In this document: piece after piece, positions 17,271-27,870 of the stretch
How the letters are laid out: each line of letters begins with the position of its first letter
Numbering within the stretch: position 1 is the stretch's first letter
Assembly (NCBI RefSeq): GCF_014332515.1
Contig: NZ_VFSD01000003.1
Coordinates: 186,001-250,000 of the forward strand
DNA: 64,000 bases
Reading direction: 5' to 3'
DNA from: Pontibacter beigongshangensis
GTDB lineage: Bacteria > Bacteroidota > Bacteroidia > Cytophagales > Hymenobacteraceae
Translations under genes and position numbers: made by a program
The notes under the pieces: generated by a model
Told to the model about the DNA's origin: nothing
Databases searched by the model: none
Seen by the model: only the letters and a program-made list of their open reading frames with translations

Positions 17271-17306
17271 GCCCTTTAGAAAGGACACCAACGGCAGAAC
17301 TTTTTT
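17257..17306. terminator. Second hairpin terminator between convergent genes
   Basis: GTTCTGCCGTTGGTG (17257-17271) pairs with 17286-17300 and is followed by TTTTTT on the plus strand. On the minus strand the repeat arm supplies a T-rich stretch, so it can also end the nuo transcript. Confidence 0.8.
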
Positions 17307-17419
17307 CTGATAGTTAAGAGTTATGGTGATCATTACCTGCGCTGTTCATTTATTTCCGAATCTTATCATCTTCAAATCAGCAAATCAACAATTCAGCAAT
17401 TAACCAACCATCGACCAAC

Positions 17420-17462
17420 AATTATTCTAATGAAAAAGCCCCTCCGGAGGTTCTGCTGCGGC
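17420..17462 (+). repeat. CCTCnnGAGG intergenic repeat, copy 7
   Basis: AATTATTCTAATGAAAAAGC arm, perfect CCTCCGGAGG palindrome, TTCTGCTGCGGC arm. It lies 26 bp downstream of the nuoN stop, at the 3' end of the complex I operon. Confidence 0.8.
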
Positions 17463-17487
17463 CAGGCAGGCTCCCCCAGCCACCCGT

Positions 17488-18948
17488 TCACCTAAAAGCT
17501 ACGGTACTATAAGAATCCAGCACCGTAGCAATAAGATTCAGGAGGGCAGTGGGGTAAATGCCAATGCCAACCAACAAAAGCGCTAAAATGGTGAGCGTTC
17601 CCATACTGGCTACATAAATGGCAGGGCGTAGTCTGGCGGTAGCCTCCGTAGCAGCATCAGGTTGCTGGAACATGACGGCAATAATTTTGATGTAATAGTA
17701 GAGGCCGATCACACTGTTGATGATCAGCGTTACCACCAGCAGCCAAAGCCCTGTGTTTACGCCAGCCGCCAGAATGTAAAACTTACCCACAAAACCGCCG
17801 GTAAGCGGGATGCCGGCCAGCGAGAGCAGCATGGCGGTGAAGATGGTGGCCGTCCAGGGTCTGCGCCAGAGCAGGCCTTTGTAATCGCTGAGCAACTCGG
17901 CGTCGCGCACCTTGTCGGAGAGCATGGCCACTATGCCAAAGGCTCCCACGGTGGTAATAAAGTAAGCCACCAAGTAGAACGTTATGGCCTGCACCCCCAT
18001 CTCATTACCGGCCAGGAAAGCCACCAGCAAATACCCCATGTGCGCGATAGAGGAATAGGCAAGTATTCGTTTCACGTTTCGCTGCATAAGCGCCAGCAGG
18101 TTACCAACAAACATAGAGGCCACGGCAATAATCGTAAAAATGAGCACCAGGGCAGGGTAGCGGAAACCATCTACCTCCATAAAAAAGCGGATCAGCAGCC
18201 CCAGCATGCCGCCCTTGGAGACCGTGGCAATAAAAGCGGTAACCGGTGCAGGTGCCCCTTCATACACATCCGGTGTCCACATATGGAAGGGAACCACGCC
18301 CAGCTTAAAGCCAACACCCACGATCATCATGCCGAAGCCGGTCAGCATGAGGAGTGAAAGTCCGCCAGCGGAAGCTATGGCCGTGGCGATGGCAGCAAAC
18401 TCCATGGTGCCGGCACTGGCGTACACGAGCGCCATGCCAAAGAGCAGAAACGCCGAAGAAAAGGCCGCCAGGATCAGGTACTTGATGCCGCCTTCATCGG
18501 ATCGTTCTCTTTTGCGGAGGTAAGCAATGAGGGCATACAGGGCCACACTCAGAATCTCCAGACCGAGAAAGAGAGAGGCAAAATGCTTGCTCAACACCAG
18601 TACGCAGGCCCCGAGCGTAGATAGGATCAGCAGGAGGTAATACTCCTCTTTCTGCTCCTCCCGTTGCTCAAAATAGGCATACGAGAGCATACTGATGAGC
18701 AGGGCTGTGAGCAGGATAATGCCCATATAAAACACAGCAAACCCATCTATGATAAAGAGCGGGTCGATATGGTGTGGCCCCAGAGTGCGCTGCTCCAGCA
18801 AAGAGCCGAATGCTGCCAGCATAGAGAGTGCCGTGATCACATAAATGATTTTGTGATTGCGCCAGACAGATATGACCAGCATGTTGATGATGGCCCCAAA
18901 AGTGAGGATCAGCAGGGGCATCAGGTGAAGAAAGTCATTTGAATTCAT
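17488..18948 (-). CDS. nuoN: NADH-quinone oxidoreductase subunit N
   Basis: 486 aa membrane protein with about 14 predicted helices. One of the three antiporter-like proton-pumping subunits of complex I. Signature regions: LGLEILSVALYALIAYLRKR (the pumping glutamate in TM5), KLGVVPFHMWTPDVYEGAPAPVTAF and KRILAYSSIAHMGYLL with the conserved lysines, and SLAGIPLTGGFVGKFY. Last gene of the nuo operon; its start overlaps the end of nuoM by 14 bp, so translation is probably coupled. Confidence 0.96.
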   Translation of the reverse strand: MNSNDFLHLMPLLILTFGAIINMLVISVWRNHKIIYVITALSMLAAFGSLLEQRTLGPHHIDPLFIIDGFAVFYMGIILLTALLISMLSYAYFEQREEQKEEYYLLLILSTLGACVLVLSKHFASLFLGLEILSVALYALIAYLRKRERSDEGGIKYLILAAFSSAFLLFGMALVYASAGTMEFAAIATAIASAGGLSLLMLTGFGMMIVGVGFKLGVVPFHMWTPDVYEGAPAPVTAFIATVSKGGMLGLLIRFFMEVDGFRYPALVLIFTIIAVASMFVGNLLALMQRNVKRILAYSSIAHMGYLLVAFLAGNEMGVQAITFYLVAYFITTVGAFGIVAMLSDKVRDAELLSDYKGLLWRRPWTATIFTAMLLSLAGIPLTGGFVGKFYILAAGVNTGLWLLVVTLIINSVIGLYYYIKIIAVMFQQPDAATEATARLRPAIYVASMGTLTILALLLVGIGIYPTALLNLIATVLDSYSTVAFR

Positions 18949-20512
18949 AAGTTTCTCCCTTCATTTTTTGAAAATAAGTAGAATCTGTAGCTGGCGGGTA
19001 AAAGGCTGTTTGAGGCGCTGGCGATGTAACAGCCGGCACAGCTGGTGTGTAGGCCTGCAGTTGCTGCTTTATAGCTGGTTGCGCCAGGTCCAGCACAGGC
19101 TGTGGGTAAAGGCCCAGCCACAGCATCAGCACTACCATGGGGGCGGCGATCAGCATTTCGCGGAAGGTTAAGTCCGGCAGCACCTGCTGCTTCAGGTTCC
19201 TCTCCAAAAATACTTTTTGCATTATCCGCAGCGAGTAGGCCGTAGCCAGTACCAGCCCGATGGTGGCGAAAACCGTGAGCCAGTTGTTGGCCTGCCAGGC
19301 CCCGACAAGCGTCAGAAACTCTGCAATGAAATTTCCTAAACCCGGCAAGCCGAGCGAAGCCATCACGAAGACCAGGGCCATCACACCCATTTTCGGAGCC
19401 GTGGTCCAGAAGCCGCCCATCTTGTTCATATCGCGGGTGTGCAGGCGCTCATACAGGAAACCTGCCAGTATAAACAATGCACCTGTGCTGAGGCCGTGTG
19501 CGATCATTTGCATTACTACGCCCTGCAGCGCCCATTCGTTAAAGGCAAACACGCCCAATATTACAAAGCCCATATGGCTCACGCTGGTATAGGCCACCAG
19601 GCGCTTCAGGTCTGTTTGGGAATAGGCCAGGATGGCGCCATAAAGAATCCCGATCACACCCAGCAGCATGGCCCAGGGAGCAAACTCAACGGTGGCCGTG
19701 GGGAAGAGCGGAAGTACGAAGCGCAGCAGGCCGTAAGCCCCGGTTTTCAGGAGTAGCCCGGCCAGAATCACACTGCCAGCCGTAGGCGCCTGCGAGTGGG
19801 CATCGGGGAGCCAGGAGTGAAAAGGCACCACCGGCAGCTTTACCAGGAAAGCCGCCAGAAATCCGAACATGAGCCAACGGGCAGCCACAGGTGCCAGTGT
19901 CGTATTCAACAGTTCAAAATAGTTGAAGGTATAGGTGCCCGTCTGGTTGCCATGTATAAAGTAAAGGCCCAGGATGGCCAGCAGCATGAGCAGCCCGCTT
20001 GCCTGCGTGAACAGGAAGAACTTATACGCCGCGTATCGTTTTTTCTCGTGCCCCCAGATCCCGATCAGGAAGTACATCGGGATGAGCATCACTTCCCAGA
20101 AAAAGTAAAACAGGAACAGGTCCATGGCCAGGAAAACACCCGAAATGCCGGCCAATACCCAGAGCAGGTTGAAATGAAAAAAGCCCACTTTGTGCTGGAT
20201 TTCCCGCCAGGAAATGAGCACCGCCAGCAGGCCCAGGAAGAAGGTGAGCAGGAGCAGGAGCAGGCTCAGCCCGTCCAGGGCAAGGCTAAAGCCAACGCCC
20301 CACTGCGGAATCCAGGGCTGCTCCAGCCGTATGAGCCAAGCCGTATCGGTGGGGGAAGCCCCATCGTTTACCCATAGCAGCATGGTCAGCAGCAGCGACG
20401 ACAGCACCGTAAACAGCGCAATCCAGCGGGGGGCGGAAGGGTGCCACCGCTGCGCAATCCAGGCCAGCAGCCCGCCTGCCAGCAACAGCACGATAAGCCA
20501 GAGCAGTATCAT
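18935..20512 (-). CDS. nuoM: NADH-quinone oxidoreductase subunit M
   Basis: 525 aa antiporter-like proton-pumping subunit. FYFFWEVMLIPMYFLIGIWG holds the essential TM5 glutamate; VPFHSWLPDAHSQAPTAGSV and DLKRLVAYTSVSHMGFV are the matching conserved blocks, and SLGLPGLGNFIAEF is in the second half. The C-terminal ~45 residues are soluble and Pro/Thr/Ala-rich (TPAVPAVTSPAPQT). It overlaps nuoL by 4 bp and nuoN by 14 bp. Confidence 0.96.
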   Translation of the reverse strand: MILLWLIVLLLAGGLLAWIAQRWHPSAPRWIALFTVLSSLLLTMLLWVNDGASPTDTAWLIRLEQPWIPQWGVGFSLALDGLSLLLLLLTFFLGLLAVLISWREIQHKVGFFHFNLLWVLAGISGVFLAMDLFLFYFFWEVMLIPMYFLIGIWGHEKKRYAAYKFFLFTQASGLLMLLAILGLYFIHGNQTGTYTFNYFELLNTTLAPVAARWLMFGFLAAFLVKLPVVPFHSWLPDAHSQAPTAGSVILAGLLLKTGAYGLLRFVLPLFPTATVEFAPWAMLLGVIGILYGAILAYSQTDLKRLVAYTSVSHMGFVILGVFAFNEWALQGVVMQMIAHGLSTGALFILAGFLYERLHTRDMNKMGGFWTTAPKMGVMALVFVMASLGLPGLGNFIAEFLTLVGAWQANNWLTVFATIGLVLATAYSLRIMQKVFLERNLKQQVLPDLTFREMLIAAPMVVLMLWLGLYPQPVLDLAQPAIKQQLQAYTPAVPAVTSPAPQTAFYPPATDSTYFQKMKGETYEFK

Positions 20513-22395
20513 AGGAATATGGTTATGGTTAAGATCATGATAGCCCCCACCACAATGCCCATCACGTAGTTGCGCACGAGTCCGGTTTGGGAATCAGAGA
20601 ACAGGTCATGAAACGCCTCCGCCAACCGGGTAAGGAAGGTGTAAAAGCTGTCGATGACATCGTCTTTGTTCACTTTTGCCAGGAACACGTAGGGCCGTAC
20701 CAGCAGCGTGTCGTACAACTTGTCGAAGCCCCAGCCGGAATGCCAGAAACGGTGCACTGCCATGGCTGTTTCGGAGCGATGGAGGCTGGCCCGCAAGTCG
20801 GGTTTTTTGAGGTAGATGAGGTAGGCGATAAAGATGCCGCTCAGCGACACAACTGCCGCCAGCAGCTGCAGCATCCACTCATACCGGTTAAAGTCGGGTA
20901 CAACACTTATTGTAGGCAGGATCGGCGACAGGAAATCGGAGAATAGCACCACGTGCCCGAAGTTGTGCGGCAATTCAATAAAACCACCCACCAGCGACAG
21001 CACTGCCAGAATAATCAGCGGCAGCTTAATGGCCATAGTTGGCTGATGGCCCACATGGGTTTTGCTCTCGCCATAAAAGGTAAGGAACACCATCCGGAAG
21101 GTGTAGATGGAGGTGATGAAGGCACCGAGTAGGCCAGCCAGGTACAGCCAGATATTACCGTTTTCGCCAGCCAGTTGCAGCCACAGGATCTGGTCTTTGC
21201 TGTAGAAACCAGCCGACACCAGCGGAACAGCGGCCAGCGAGGCAGCCCCGATCAGAAAGGTCCAGAACACGATCGGCAGCTTTTTCTGGAGGCCACCCAT
21301 GCGGCGCATGTCCTGCTCGTGGTGCAGCGCCAGGATAATGGCCCCCGCACATAAGAATAGCAGCGCCTTAAAGAAAGCATGTATCATAAAGTGAAACACA
21401 CCCGCCGACCAGGCACCCACTCCCAGGGCCAGAAACATGTAGCCGATCTGGCTGATGGTAGAGTAGGCGAGCACCCTTTTCAGGTCGTATTGGGTAAGGG
21501 CGGCGCAACCAGCCAGCAGCAGCGTAATAGCCCCGATCACAGCCACCGCCATCATGGCCCCAGGAGCCAGTTCAAAAATAACATGCATGCGGGCGATCAG
21601 GTACACACCAGCCGTTACCATGGTGGCAGCATGTATCAACGCACTCACAGGCGTAGGTCCGGCCATGGCATCGGGTAGCCAGGTCTGTAGCGGCAGCTGC
21701 CCCGATTTACCTACCGCTCCGCCTAGGAGCAGAAAAGCAATAATAACGGCCATCCGAGCATCGGTATCCCAGACCTGCACGGCCTCTGTAGAGATAGTCT
21801 GGATGTGCAGCGTGCCGAATGTCTGGAAGAGCATGAAGAGTCCGATGGCCATGGCGGTGTCGCCTACACGTGTGATGATAAAGGCTTTACGGGCGGCGTA
21901 TCCGTTTGCTTTCTCTTTGTACCAGAACCCGATGAGCAGGTAAGAGCACAGCCCCACCCCTTCCCAGCCGAGGTAGAGCAGCAGCAGGTTGTCGGCCATC
22001 ACCAGCACCAGCATGGAGCCTACAAACAAATTCATGCAGGCAAAAAAGCGGGCGTAGTCGGGGTCATGGGCCATATACTCGGTGGAGTAGACATGTATGA
22101 GAAATCCCACGAAGGTGATGACAAAGATAAAGACCATCGAGAGCGCATCGAGGTGAAAGGCAACGGATGGACTGAAGCCGGCCACGTTAAACCAGTTCCA
22201 CACCACCTGGTGGTAAAAAGCGGGGCTTTCAGAAAGATACTCGATACCGAGCAGCAGCGTAACAGCCGCCGATATTCCTACACTACCTACGCCGATAGTT
22301 GTTACCAGCGCGCGGGGTAGGCGGGAGCCCAGGAGCACCAGCAGGAGAGCGCCAGCAAAGGGCAAAGCAGGTATTAACCAGAGTAGTTCGGCCAT
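20509..22395 (-). CDS. nuoL: NADH-quinone oxidoreductase subunit L
   Basis: 628 aa, the most distal proton-pumping subunit, carrying the long lateral helix at its C-terminus. Recognisable by LLLYLGWEGVGLCSYLLIGFW (TM5 glutamate), SGQLPLQTWLPDAMAGPTPVSALIHAATMV and DLKRVLAYSTISQIGYMF. AASLAAVPLVSAGFYSKDQIL follows. The start ATG is 5 bp after the nuoK stop. Length is typical (~610-650). Confidence 0.96.
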   Translation of the reverse strand: MAELLWLIPALPFAGALLLVLLGSRLPRALVTTIGVGSVGISAAVTLLLGIEYLSESPAFYHQVVWNWFNVAGFSPSVAFHLDALSMVFIFVITFVGFLIHVYSTEYMAHDPDYARFFACMNLFVGSMLVLVMADNLLLLYLGWEGVGLCSYLLIGFWYKEKANGYAARKAFIITRVGDTAMAIGLFMLFQTFGTLHIQTISTEAVQVWDTDARMAVIIAFLLLGGAVGKSGQLPLQTWLPDAMAGPTPVSALIHAATMVTAGVYLIARMHVIFELAPGAMMAVAVIGAITLLLAGCAALTQYDLKRVLAYSTISQIGYMFLALGVGAWSAGVFHFMIHAFFKALLFLCAGAIILALHHEQDMRRMGGLQKKLPIVFWTFLIGAASLAAVPLVSAGFYSKDQILWLQLAGENGNIWLYLAGLLGAFITSIYTFRMVFLTFYGESKTHVGHQPTMAIKLPLIILAVLSLVGGFIELPHNFGHVVLFSDFLSPILPTISVVPDFNRYEWMLQLLAAVVSLSGIFIAYLIYLKKPDLRASLHRSETAMAVHRFWHSGWGFDKLYDTLLVRPYVFLAKVNKDDVIDSFYTFLTRLAEAFHDLFSDSQTGLVRNYVMGIVVGAIMILTITIFL

Positions 22396-22400
22396 AGCAT

Positions 22401-22709
22401 TTATCCTTTCATAAAGTTTGCTGCGTCACTGTCGAGGGTTTTCAGGTGGTGGTAAAGCTGCAGGATCAGGGCCAGCCCAACCGATACCTCTGCTGCGGCC
22501 ATGGTGAGGATAAAGATGAACATGATCTGCCCGTCGGGTTGCGCCCAGTGGCTGCCAGCCACGATAAAAGCCAGGCCGGCCGCGTTGAGCATGATCTCCA
22601 CCGAAATAAGCATAAAGATGACGTTGCGCCGGATCATGACACTGACCATGCCGATCACAAAGAGAATGCCTGCCAGCAGTAAGCCGGCTTCCATGGGTAT
22701 ACTGCTCAT
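22401..22709 (-). CDS. nuoK: NADH-quinone oxidoreductase subunit K
   Basis: 102 aa, three transmembrane helices, the usual size. The start is taken at the ATG at 22709 (MSSIPMEAG), which overlaps the nuoJ stop as ATGA. The longer open frame upstream to 22808 only reads nuoJ sequence in another frame. It contains the conserved intramembrane Glu in [14 protein letters not shown] and a second in [13 protein letters not shown], both in the proton path. Confidence 0.95.
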   Translation of the reverse strand: MSSIPMEAGLLLAGILFVIGMVSVMIRRNVIFMLISVEIMLNAAGLAFIVAGSHWAQPDGQIMFIFILTMAAAEVSVGLALILQLYHHLKTLDSDAANFMKG

Positions 22710-23236
22710 GAGGCGGCCCTCCTTTCCAGAAACCGGTGCACGATTTTCTTTTTCTGCCTGCCCAGGTGGTAAGCGCCCACGATGCCGGCCATCAGCAGGA
22801 TGCCGCAAAGCTGCACGCCCAACATGTAGGGCCCGTAGAGGGCCATGCCCACCGCCGCCGCCTCTACTGACACACTCACGGTGCCCGGAGCCTCCACGGC
22901 CACCACCAGGTACACCAGTTCCGCCAGCAGCACCAGCGAGAGGATGGCAGGTCCGATCCAGACAGAAGGTTTTAGCCAGCTTTTTTCCTGCTGCACATCC
23001 TCATAAGTCAGGTTGAGCATCATGATCACAAAGATGATCAGCACCACGATGGCTCCGGCATAAATAATTATCTCCAGCGCCGCCATAAACGGAGCCCCTA
23101 ACGTGAAGAAAACGACCGCCACCGCCAGGAACGAAACTACCAGGTACAGCAGCGCATGGATCAGGTTATAGCTCATCACCACCAGCAGCGTGGCGATAAC
23201 GGCAACCGCACCGGCTATGTAAAATGTTGCTTCCAT
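22706..23236 (-). CDS. nuoJ: NADH-quinone oxidoreductase subunit J
   Basis: 176 aa, five transmembrane helices. The N-terminal block [40 protein letters not shown] is diagnostic, including the pi-bulge TM3 and the Y-A-G-A-I motif. It starts 4 bp after nuoI and ends in a 4-bp overlap with nuoK. Confidence 0.95.
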   Translation of the reverse strand: MEATFYIAGAVAVIATLLVVMSYNLIHALLYLVVSFLAVAVVFFTLGAPFMAALEIIIYAGAIVVLIIFVIMMLNLTYEDVQQEKSWLKPSVWIGPAILSLVLLAELVYLVVAVEAPGTVSVSVEAAAVGMALYGPYMLGVQLCGILLMAGIVGAYHLGRQKKKIVHRFLERRAAS

Positions 23237-23240
23237 AAGA

Positions 23241-23756
23241 TCAGGGGATTAAGCTTTTAATATCGACAGGAGGGCGTTCGTTGTCGCCTTCGCCTTTTCC
23301 TTTCACGCCGGTAGCCACGCCGGCCACTTTGTAGTAGTTGTAGCCGGGGTATTTGCCTTGCCCGTCTATGAGCAGGTCCTTTTTCTCATACACCAGGTTC
23401 TGGCGGTTGTATTCGCCCATTTCAAAGTCGGGGATGAGTTGGATGGCGGTGGTGGGGCAGGCCTCTTCGCAGAAGCCGCAAAAAATACAGCGCGAAAAAT
23501 TGATGCGGAAGAACTCGGGGTAGCGGCGGCCGTTCTCGTCTTCGGTGGCCTGGAGCGAGATGCAGTCCACGGGGCAGGCGGCGGCGCAGAGGTAGCAGCC
23601 CACACAGCGTTCGCCCATGTCCGGGTCGCGGGTCAGCACAATCCGGCCGCGCCACCTCGTGGTCAGTTTCACCTTCTCCTCCGGATACTGGATGGTGTCA
23701 CGCTTATGAAACGCATGCAGAAACGTGATCCACATACTGCGCAGTAAACTAAACAT
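23241..23756 (-). CDS. nuoI: NADH-quinone oxidoreductase subunit I
   Basis: 171 aa. Carries iron-sulfur clusters N6a and N6b that pass electrons towards NuoB. Two ferredoxin-type motifs: [12 protein letters not shown] and [12 protein letters not shown]. The N-terminal helix ([13 protein letters not shown]) lies on the membrane. Upstream is a 446-bp gap to nuoH filled with repeats; downstream nuoJ follows at 4 bp. Confidence 0.96.
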   Translation of the reverse strand: MFSLLRSMWITFLHAFHKRDTIQYPEEKVKLTTRWRGRIVLTRDPDMGERCVGCYLCAAACPVDCISLQATEDENGRRYPEFFRINFSRCIFCGFCEEACPTTAIQLIPDFEMGEYNRQNLVYEKKDLLIDGQGKYPGYNYYKVAGVATGVKGKGEGDNERPPVDIKSLIP

Positions 23757-23801
23757 ATCGGCTCCTTTTTTAGATTGATGGTTGTTATTTGTTGCTTGTC
23801 A

Positions 23802-23855
23802 AATTATTCTAATGAAAATGGCCCTTCGGAGGCTCTGTTGCTGTTGGTGCTGCTC
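23802..23855 (+). repeat. CCTCnnGAGG intergenic repeat, copy 8
   Basis: AATTATTCTAATGAAAATGG arm, CCCTTCGGAGG, CTCTGTTGCTGTTGGTGCTGC arm. It lies inside the nuo operon, in the nuoH-nuoI gap. Confidence 0.8.
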
Positions 23856-23937
23856 ATTTTGTCTGAATCAGAATTTACAGGATGTAAGGATTTCTAGGAT
23901 GTTGCATTACCGGATTTCTCGGATTAAATAGATTTTA

Positions 23938-23990
23938 AATTATTCTAATGAAAATCCCCTTCCGGAACTGCTGCTACTCCTGCTGCTGAA
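23938..23990 (+). repeat. CCTCnnGAGG intergenic repeat, copy 9
   Basis: AATTATTCTAATGAAAATCC arm, CCTTCCGGAA, CTGCTGCTACTCCTGCTGCTG arm. Second copy in the nuoH-nuoI gap, in the same orientation as copy 8, about 136 bp away. Confidence 0.8.
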
Positions 23991-24082
23991 GGAAATATCT
24001 TTAATTCTGTACATTATTTCATTCTGTAAATACTTGGGGTAGGGGCCCTATATAAAGATTCAGACAAACCTGCTCCGTAGCC

Positions 24083-24119
24083 CAGACACTCGCAGGAGCT
24101 GCGCATACTGCGAGGTCTT
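24083..24119 (+). repeat. Dispersed CTCGCAGGAGCTGCG repeat, copy A
   Basis: CAGACACTCGCAGGAGCTGC then GCATACTGCGAGGTCTT; it can fold as CTCGCAG with CTGCGAG. The same sequence recurs at 61501-61536 and, inverted, near 61671-61711. It lies in the nuoH-nuoI gap. Next to it (24164-24201) is a short imperfect tandem tract (ATTCACTC, then ACTCAAA units) that runs into the nuoH stop codon. Confidence 0.65.
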
Positions 24120-24202
24120 TGGGGCTTTATTTATTCCACTTAATCATTCATTCAAAAATCAGAATTCACTCATTCACTCATTCGAAACTCAAAACTCAAA
24201 AC

Positions 24203-25165
24203 TCACCATCCCATCCACAGCACGATGCCGGCGGTTACCAGCAGGTTCAGCAGGGTGAGGGGGAGCAGGACTTTCCAACCGTATTCCATCAGTTGGTCGT
24301 AGCGGGGGCGGGGCATGGAGGCACGGAGCAGGATGAAGATCATCAGGAAAAAGAAGACCTTCAGGATGAACCACACGATCGGAGGCAGAAAATCCGGGCC
24401 GAGCCAGCCGCCAAAGTACAGCGTTACCACCATGCAGGAGATGAGGGTAATGCCGATGTACTCGCCGATGAAGAACATGCCGAACTTCATGCCCGAGTAC
24501 TCGGAGTGGAAACCAGCCACCAGCTCGCTTTCCGCCTCCGGAATATCGAAAGGCAGGCGGTGGGTCTCGGCGATGCCGGCTATGAAAAAGATAAAAAAGC
24601 CGATGATCTGCGGAATGAAAAACCACAGGCCACGCTGCGCTTCCACAATGTCGCCGAGATTAAAGGAGCCCGCCAGCAGCACTACGCCCATCAGCGCCAG
24701 CCCCATAAACACTTCGTAAGAGATCATCTGGGCAGCTCCCCGCATGGCACCCAGCAGCGAGTACTTGTTGTTAGAGGCCCAGCCACCCAGAATAATACTG
24801 TACGCCCCCATCGACGACATGGCCAGGAAGAACAGCAGCCCGATGTTCAGGTCTACTACCACAATTTCAGGTGAGAACGGGATGACTACAAAGCTCATCA
24901 GCACCGTGATAAACACAATGGCAGGAGCCAGCACAAACACCGGCTTGTCGGCGAACGGCGGAATCCAGTCCTGCTTGAAGAAAAGCTTGAGCGAATCTGC
25001 GGCCACAATGAGCAAGCCGAAAGGGCCGGCCCGGTTGGGTCCGTAGCGGTCTTGCCAGAGCGCCAGCATGCGGCGCTCAATCCAGATGAGCGCGGCTGCC
25101 AGGTTCAGGAGCGCGAACAGGATGCCGCCAATGATTAGAAAGTAGTTTGGTGCTGCTGCTTCCAT
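24203..25165 (-). CDS. nuoH: NADH-quinone oxidoreductase subunit H
   Basis: 320 aa, eight-helix membrane subunit forming the quinone entry chamber. Signature loops: [30 protein letters not shown] and [21 protein letters not shown] with the conserved acidic residues. [12 protein letters not shown] follows. The start at 25165 overlaps the end of nuoG by 31 bp. This is the last gene before a 446-bp repeat-filled gap. Confidence 0.96.
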   Translation of the reverse strand: MEAAAPNYFLIIGGILFALLNLAAALIWIERRMLALWQDRYGPNRAGPFGLLIVAADSLKLFFKQDWIPPFADKPVFVLAPAIVFITVLMSFVVIPFSPEIVVVDLNIGLLFFLAMSSMGAYSIILGGWASNNKYSLLGAMRGAAQMISYEVFMGLALMGVVLLAGSFNLGDIVEAQRGLWFFIPQIIGFFIFFIAGIAETHRLPFDIPEAESELVAGFHSEYSGMKFGMFFIGEYIGITLISCMVVTLYFGGWLGPDFLPPIVWFILKVFFFLMIFILLRASMPRPRYDQLMEYGWKVLLPLTLLNLLVTAGIVLWMGW

Positions 25166-27870
25166 TGAATTTGTCCGTTTAAAATGGCCCAGGCAGGTAG
25201 TTCTATGTAAGGGGTGGCAGGTAGGCCAATGGGCAGACCTGCGGTACCGGTCGGTATGGTCGGGTTTATCTTTACGGGCAGCTCAAAGGCTTGTCCTTCT
25301 ATTCTGAAAGACAGCAATTGCCCCTCTTCCAGCTTCAGCCGCACAGCGTCATCCTGATTGATGGCTACATACGGCTCTGGGATGCGCTCTATTATAGCGG
25401 GTGATTTTGCGCTCAGCTCCTCCGATCCGAAGATATGGTAGAGTGGCAGCATGAACAGGTGATCGGCCAGAGGCTGAAAGTGTTGTGGTATAGCTGTAGA
25501 GAAAATTACTTCCGAAGACGCGGTTGGCTCGATCAGACGCACGCCCGGGTCTCCGCCACGCAAGGGGCCGCCCACTTCCTGCTGATATTTGTTGGTAGCC
25601 TGTACCGAGTTCCAGCCCGGTGCCCAGAAAAAAGGAATCATGGAAGAAGGTGGTTGCCCGCGGTAGCCCTCCATGGTGTAGGTCATGGGGTTATCCGGGT
25701 CTTCGGGCGGCTTGGGTTCACTCACGTTGATGTTGGCCAGCATGGCGGTGCGGCCACTGAAGCGGTGCGGCGCGCGCGGGATCTTCTGTCCGGCAATGCG
25801 GAAATCGGCAGGAGGGGCGGTTGCCTTTATACCTTCCAGTTCGGGAATCTCTTTTCCCATCGCCTTCTGGATATCTTCAAACCCCTCCCATTTTACAATT
25901 TCATCGTGGGCGACAATTGTCCCCAGCTCGCCGAGCCACCGCCAGCTTTCCTGAATATCTTCTGTGGTAGGATAAACCTGGTAGAACCGCTGTGCCCGCC
26001 CCTCGTTGTTAATGAGTGTACCGTCTGCCTCTGCAAAGGCACCTGCAGCCAGCAATATAGACGCCTGCTCAGTGGTGGCATGGTGCAGGTGGTCGAGCAC
26101 GATAACCTGCTGGCAAGCCTGGAAGAAGGCATCTACAGCCTCTGTGCCCGCTCTGCGGTACAAATCGTTCTCCAGGACAATAACCGTGTCGGCATAGCCG
26201 TTCAGGATAGCCTGGAAAGCTGATTCGAGCTTGTGGCCTCCCATTATGGCCAGGCCCATGCTGTTGCATTCAGGTAGGGTGAGTACGATACCTGCGCCCT
26301 TTTCTTGTGCACAAAGCGCATCGGCTATATTCGCGCTTGCCTTAAGCACACGGTCGCTGCCGCTGGAGGTGCCGGAAATTATCAGCGGGTTCTGTGCTGC
26401 CAGCAGAGCCATGGCAATCTGCTGGGCCAGTGCCTCCTCTTCGTCCGACAAGCCCCTTACCGGAGGTGAGTCTTCGTGAATGAAACTGGCTACCGCAAAA
26501 CCTAGGCGGGCAATAGCATCTGGCGAGTCGTAATAAGACTTGGTGGCCAGTTCATCGAGCTTGGTTTCGGCAGAGGCTGCAATGAACAGAGGACCTTTCT
26601 CCGTCTGCAGCAACTCCCGCACTGCCGCATCCTGCCAAACCGGAATTTTGGCTTTAGACACCTGCTCCAGTATTGGCTGTTGCCTAACGGATTGCCGAAC
26701 AGCCAGGGCCAGCATGGGAGCAGTGTTGGTCAGGTCTTCCCCCAGGATAAAAACAGCGTCGGCACGCTCTACATCTATTAACGAAGGGGTTCTGGCTGCT
26801 CCTGTTCTGAGAATGCGTAAGGCCAAAGCTGCCAGGTCGTGTTCCACATCCGACACACCATGATAGAATTTGTCTTCGCCCACCAGTGTTCTGAGCGCGA
26901 AGTTTGATTCCATCGAGGCGCGGGGAGAGCCTATGCCAATTACTCTTCCACCCTTCAAAGAAATGGAAGCGGCTTGCAGGGCTTTGTACTTGTCTGTTGC
27001 TTCGGGCAGTTGTGTTCGAACAAGTGATTTCCTGATCCGGCTCATGCTGTTCACATGCTCATACCCAAATCGACCCCTGTCGCAGAGAAAATAGCCGTTC
27101 ACCTCGCCGTTGTAGCGGTTAGTGATGTTGCGGAGGGAGCCGTAGCGCTCGCCGGCCACAATATTACAGCCAAGGCTGCAGTGGTGGCAGATGGAGGGGG
27201 CGGTGGTTAGATCCCACTTACGGGTGTAGTGCTGTTTCAGGGTTTTGTCGGTAAAAACGCCGGTGGGGCACACTTCGGCCAGGTTGCCGCTGAACTCACT
27301 TTCAAGTACCCCGTCTTCGTGGCGGCCAAAGTAAAGGTGGTTGTGAGCCGCAAACACGTCGAGGTCTTTGCCACCGGCATAATCTTTATAGTAGCGCACG
27401 CAACGGTAGCACTGTATGCAGCGGTTCATCTCATGGTTCAGGAACGGGCCCAGGTACTGATTCACGTAGGTTTTTTTGTCGAAGCGGTACTGGCGGTAGT
27501 TATGGCCCGTCATCACGGTCATGTCCTGCAGGTGGCAGGAGCCGCCCTCGTCGCAGACGGCGCAGTCGTGCGGGTGGTTGGTCATGAGCCAGCCAATGAC
27601 GTGGGCCCTGAACTCTTTGGCCTCCAGATCGGCAATGGAAACGCGCAGGTTGTCGCGCACCTGCTCCATGCACGACATGAACAGCTTGCCCGTTTTGTCG
27701 TTCTCGTCGCGGTACACTTTTACGGCGCACTGGCGACAGGCGCCGATGGAGCCCATGGCCGGGTGCCAGCAGAAATAAGGTAAATCGAAGCCCAGGGTGA
27801 GGCAGGCTTCGAGCAGGTTTTTACCAGCTGTTACTTCATAAGGAAGGTTATCTATATAGATGGTTGCCAT
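25135..27870 (-). CDS. nuoG: NADH-quinone oxidoreductase subunit G
   Basis: 911 aa. N-terminal 2Fe-2S ferredoxin (YFCWHP...ACRQCAV...MSC), the His-ligated cluster region [19 protein letters not shown], then two 4Fe-4S clusters ([11 protein letters not shown] and CPTGVFTD). These are followed by a molybdopterin-oxidoreductase-like domain with its own cysteine set [10 protein letters not shown] (the N7-type site) and no cofactor expected. It carries electrons from NuoF to NuoI. The start overlaps nuoF by 19 bp and the end overlaps nuoH by 31 bp. Confidence 0.95.
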   Translation of the reverse strand: MATIYIDNLPYEVTAGKNLLEACLTLGFDLPYFCWHPAMGSIGACRQCAVKVYRDENDKTGKLFMSCMEQVRDNLRVSIADLEAKEFRAHVIGWLMTNHPHDCAVCDEGGSCHLQDMTVMTGHNYRQYRFDKKTYVNQYLGPFLNHEMNRCIQCYRCVRYYKDYAGGKDLDVFAAHNHLYFGRHEDGVLESEFSGNLAEVCPTGVFTDKTLKQHYTRKWDLTTAPSICHHCSLGCNIVAGERYGSLRNITNRYNGEVNGYFLCDRGRFGYEHVNSMSRIRKSLVRTQLPEATDKYKALQAASISLKGGRVIGIGSPRASMESNFALRTLVGEDKFYHGVSDVEHDLAALALRILRTGAARTPSLIDVERADAVFILGEDLTNTAPMLALAVRQSVRQQPILEQVSKAKIPVWQDAAVRELLQTEKGPLFIAASAETKLDELATKSYYDSPDAIARLGFAVASFIHEDSPPVRGLSDEEEALAQQIAMALLAAQNPLIISGTSSGSDRVLKASANIADALCAQEKGAGIVLTLPECNSMGLAIMGGHKLESAFQAILNGYADTVIVLENDLYRRAGTEAVDAFFQACQQVIVLDHLHHATTEQASILLAAGAFAEADGTLINNEGRAQRFYQVYPTTEDIQESWRWLGELGTIVAHDEIVKWEGFEDIQKAMGKEIPELEGIKATAPPADFRIAGQKIPRAPHRFSGRTAMLANINVSEPKPPEDPDNPMTYTMEGYRGQPPSSMIPFFWAPGWNSVQATNKYQQEVGGPLRGGDPGVRLIEPTASSEVIFSTAIPQHFQPLADHLFMLPLYHIFGSEELSAKSPAIIERIPEPYVAINQDDAVRLKLEEGQLLSFRIEGQAFELPVKINPTIPTGTAGLPIGLPATPYIELPAWAILNGQIQWKQQHQTTF